DNA of 64,000 nt from Lactifluus volemus. Taxonomy: Eukaryota > Basidiomycota > Agaricomycetes > Russulales > Russulaceae. The translations under genes were made by a program, and so were the position numbers. The DNA lies in assembly GCA_022376515.1 (NCBI GenBank), contig WTXI01000015.1:124001-188000 (forward strand). Direction: 5' to 3'. Under the pieces are notes generated by a model. It did no database searches. It worked only from the letters and a program-made list of their open reading frames with translations, and was not told where the DNA came from. This document shows positions 63,373 to 64,000 of this stretch, one piece after another; the first letter of the stretch is position 1; each line of letters begins with the position of its first letter.

Positions 63373-64000
63373 ATGACAAGTACAGCACAAGTGGATGATT
63401 TCTCACGGGCGTTCCGCTCAATGTTCCGTGACGACGACGATGCCATTTTTCAGTCACTTGCGTCCAACATCCGATCTCGCATTGATAATGCATTTTACAG
63501 CTCGTCACTGACAAAACATCCAAGTGCCAAGGATGTACCCAAAGTCGACTTAGAATATGATGTCGCCCCAGGGGGCTTTCTCTTGGACGATGACGACGAT
63601 ATGGCCGGCGGGTTTCTACCCCCTTCTCCTCCCGCCGTCGTCCAGGAGAGTGGTCACGAACCGGAGGGGGGTGAACGACCTTCATACATATCCCTATCGC
63701 GCATCCCCTATGCCCTTCAGCTTCTAGATCTCCCACCAGATGACGAGGAAGTTCTTGCCGTCTTTCGCAGCGCAGCCACTGGCTGGGGAGATGATTACCC
63801 TTCCTCTCGACGCACTGGGCGCGGTCACCGACGTGAAGCTATGATCACAAGTGAGGAAGACCCGGTTGAGGAACACGTTAGTTTGAGAGATTGGAGAGCC
63901 GTATGCGCCGCACTCATGGACGAGGGTGGGGACAACGAGGCTGAAAAGGAAGGGAGTACCATTGACGATGATGACCACGACCGTGACGAGGAGGACGCGG
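63373..64000 (+). CDS. acidic hypothetical protein, N-terminal part (continues beyond window)
   Basis: An uninterrupted frame of 209 codons runs to the window end, starting MTSTAQVDDFSRAFRSMFRD. An in-frame Met17 (63421) is a possible alternative start. It contains runs of Asp/Glu (LLDDDDDMAGG; IDDDDHDRDEEDA), a segment ISLSRIPYALQLLDLPPDDE followed by EVLAVFRSAATGWG, and VSLRDWRAVCAALMDE, which look like short helices of a folded region. Acidity and the spaced helices resemble fungal proteins with degenerate EF-hand-like helices, but no calcium loop can be read. I do not recognise the family. Confidence 0.65.
   Translation, partial: MTSTAQVDDFSRAFRSMFRDDDDAIFQSLASNIRSRIDNAFYSSSLTKHPSAKDVPKVDLEYDVAPGGFLLDDDDDMAGGFLPPSPPAVVQESGHEPEGGERPSYISLSRIPYALQLLDLPPDDEEVLAVFRSAATGWGDDYPSSRRTGRGHRREAMITSEEDPVEEHVSLRDWRAVCAALMDEGGDNEAEKEGSTIDDDDHDRDEEDA

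Overview
The window is nuclear DNA of a filamentous basidiomycete, most likely an Agaricomycete. The genes are intron-dense, with mostly 45-70 nt GT-AG introns and some very small exons. The gene set is fungal: a Git3/GPR1-like receptor, a desaturase fused to cytochrome b5, a Kar5-type karyogamy protein, a GH16 glucanase, Atp19, a large divergent G-alpha and several Ser/Pro/Gln-rich basidiomycete proteins. The genus is not fixed by the sequence. All exon models were built by hand from reading frame, splice sites and family resemblance; no alignment was run.

Layout: 3-672 (+) is the 3' end of a phosphoinositide phospholipase C. 1373-2161 (-) is a small coiled-coil/proline-rich protein. 2.2-7.8 kb is gene-poor. 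7864-9494 (+) is a nine-exon GPCR, and 9826-11251 (-) an F-box protein. 13156-14800 (+) is the delta-9 desaturase. 14.8-19.9 kb is gene-poor. 19917-20522 (-) is a hypothetical ORF, 20854-20925 (-) a tRNA-Arg(ACG), 21044-21452 (+) ATP synthase subunit k, 21748-23429 (+) a DUF4048-like protein and 23881-26400 (+) a Ser/Pro-rich protein. A 33-bp-arm palindrome follows, then a CCCH/RRM/RBR ubiquitin ligase (-), a GH16 glucanase (-), a mitochondrial carrier (+) and a mitochondrial ribosome recycling factor (+). Next come a membrane protein (-), Kar5 (-), a coiled-coil regulator-like protein (-) and S-adenosylhomocysteine hydrolase (+). 46.1-50.7 kb is gene-poor. It is followed by a C-terminal La-motif protein (+), G-alpha (+), an SRPK-like kinase pseudogene (+), Trm4/NSUN2 (-) and, 8 bp from its start codon, a divergent acidic protein that runs off the window.

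No operon-like organisation is expected. Loose themes are nutrient/GPCR signalling (receptor, G-alpha, PLC), RNA modification and binding (Trm4, La protein, RBR/RRM), mitochondrial function (Atp19, carrier, recycling factor), methyl metabolism (SAH hydrolase with the SAM-dependent Trm4) and wall/lipid remodelling (GH16, Ole1).

The most unusual block is 28.3-35.2 kb. Four neighbouring genes carry six single-base frame breaks, all reading as one-base deletions. The same block holds a near-identical inverted copy of about 230 bp of the recycling-factor gene, placed in frame upstream of the glucanase. Genes on both sides, including a 13-exon and a 14-exon gene, read cleanly.
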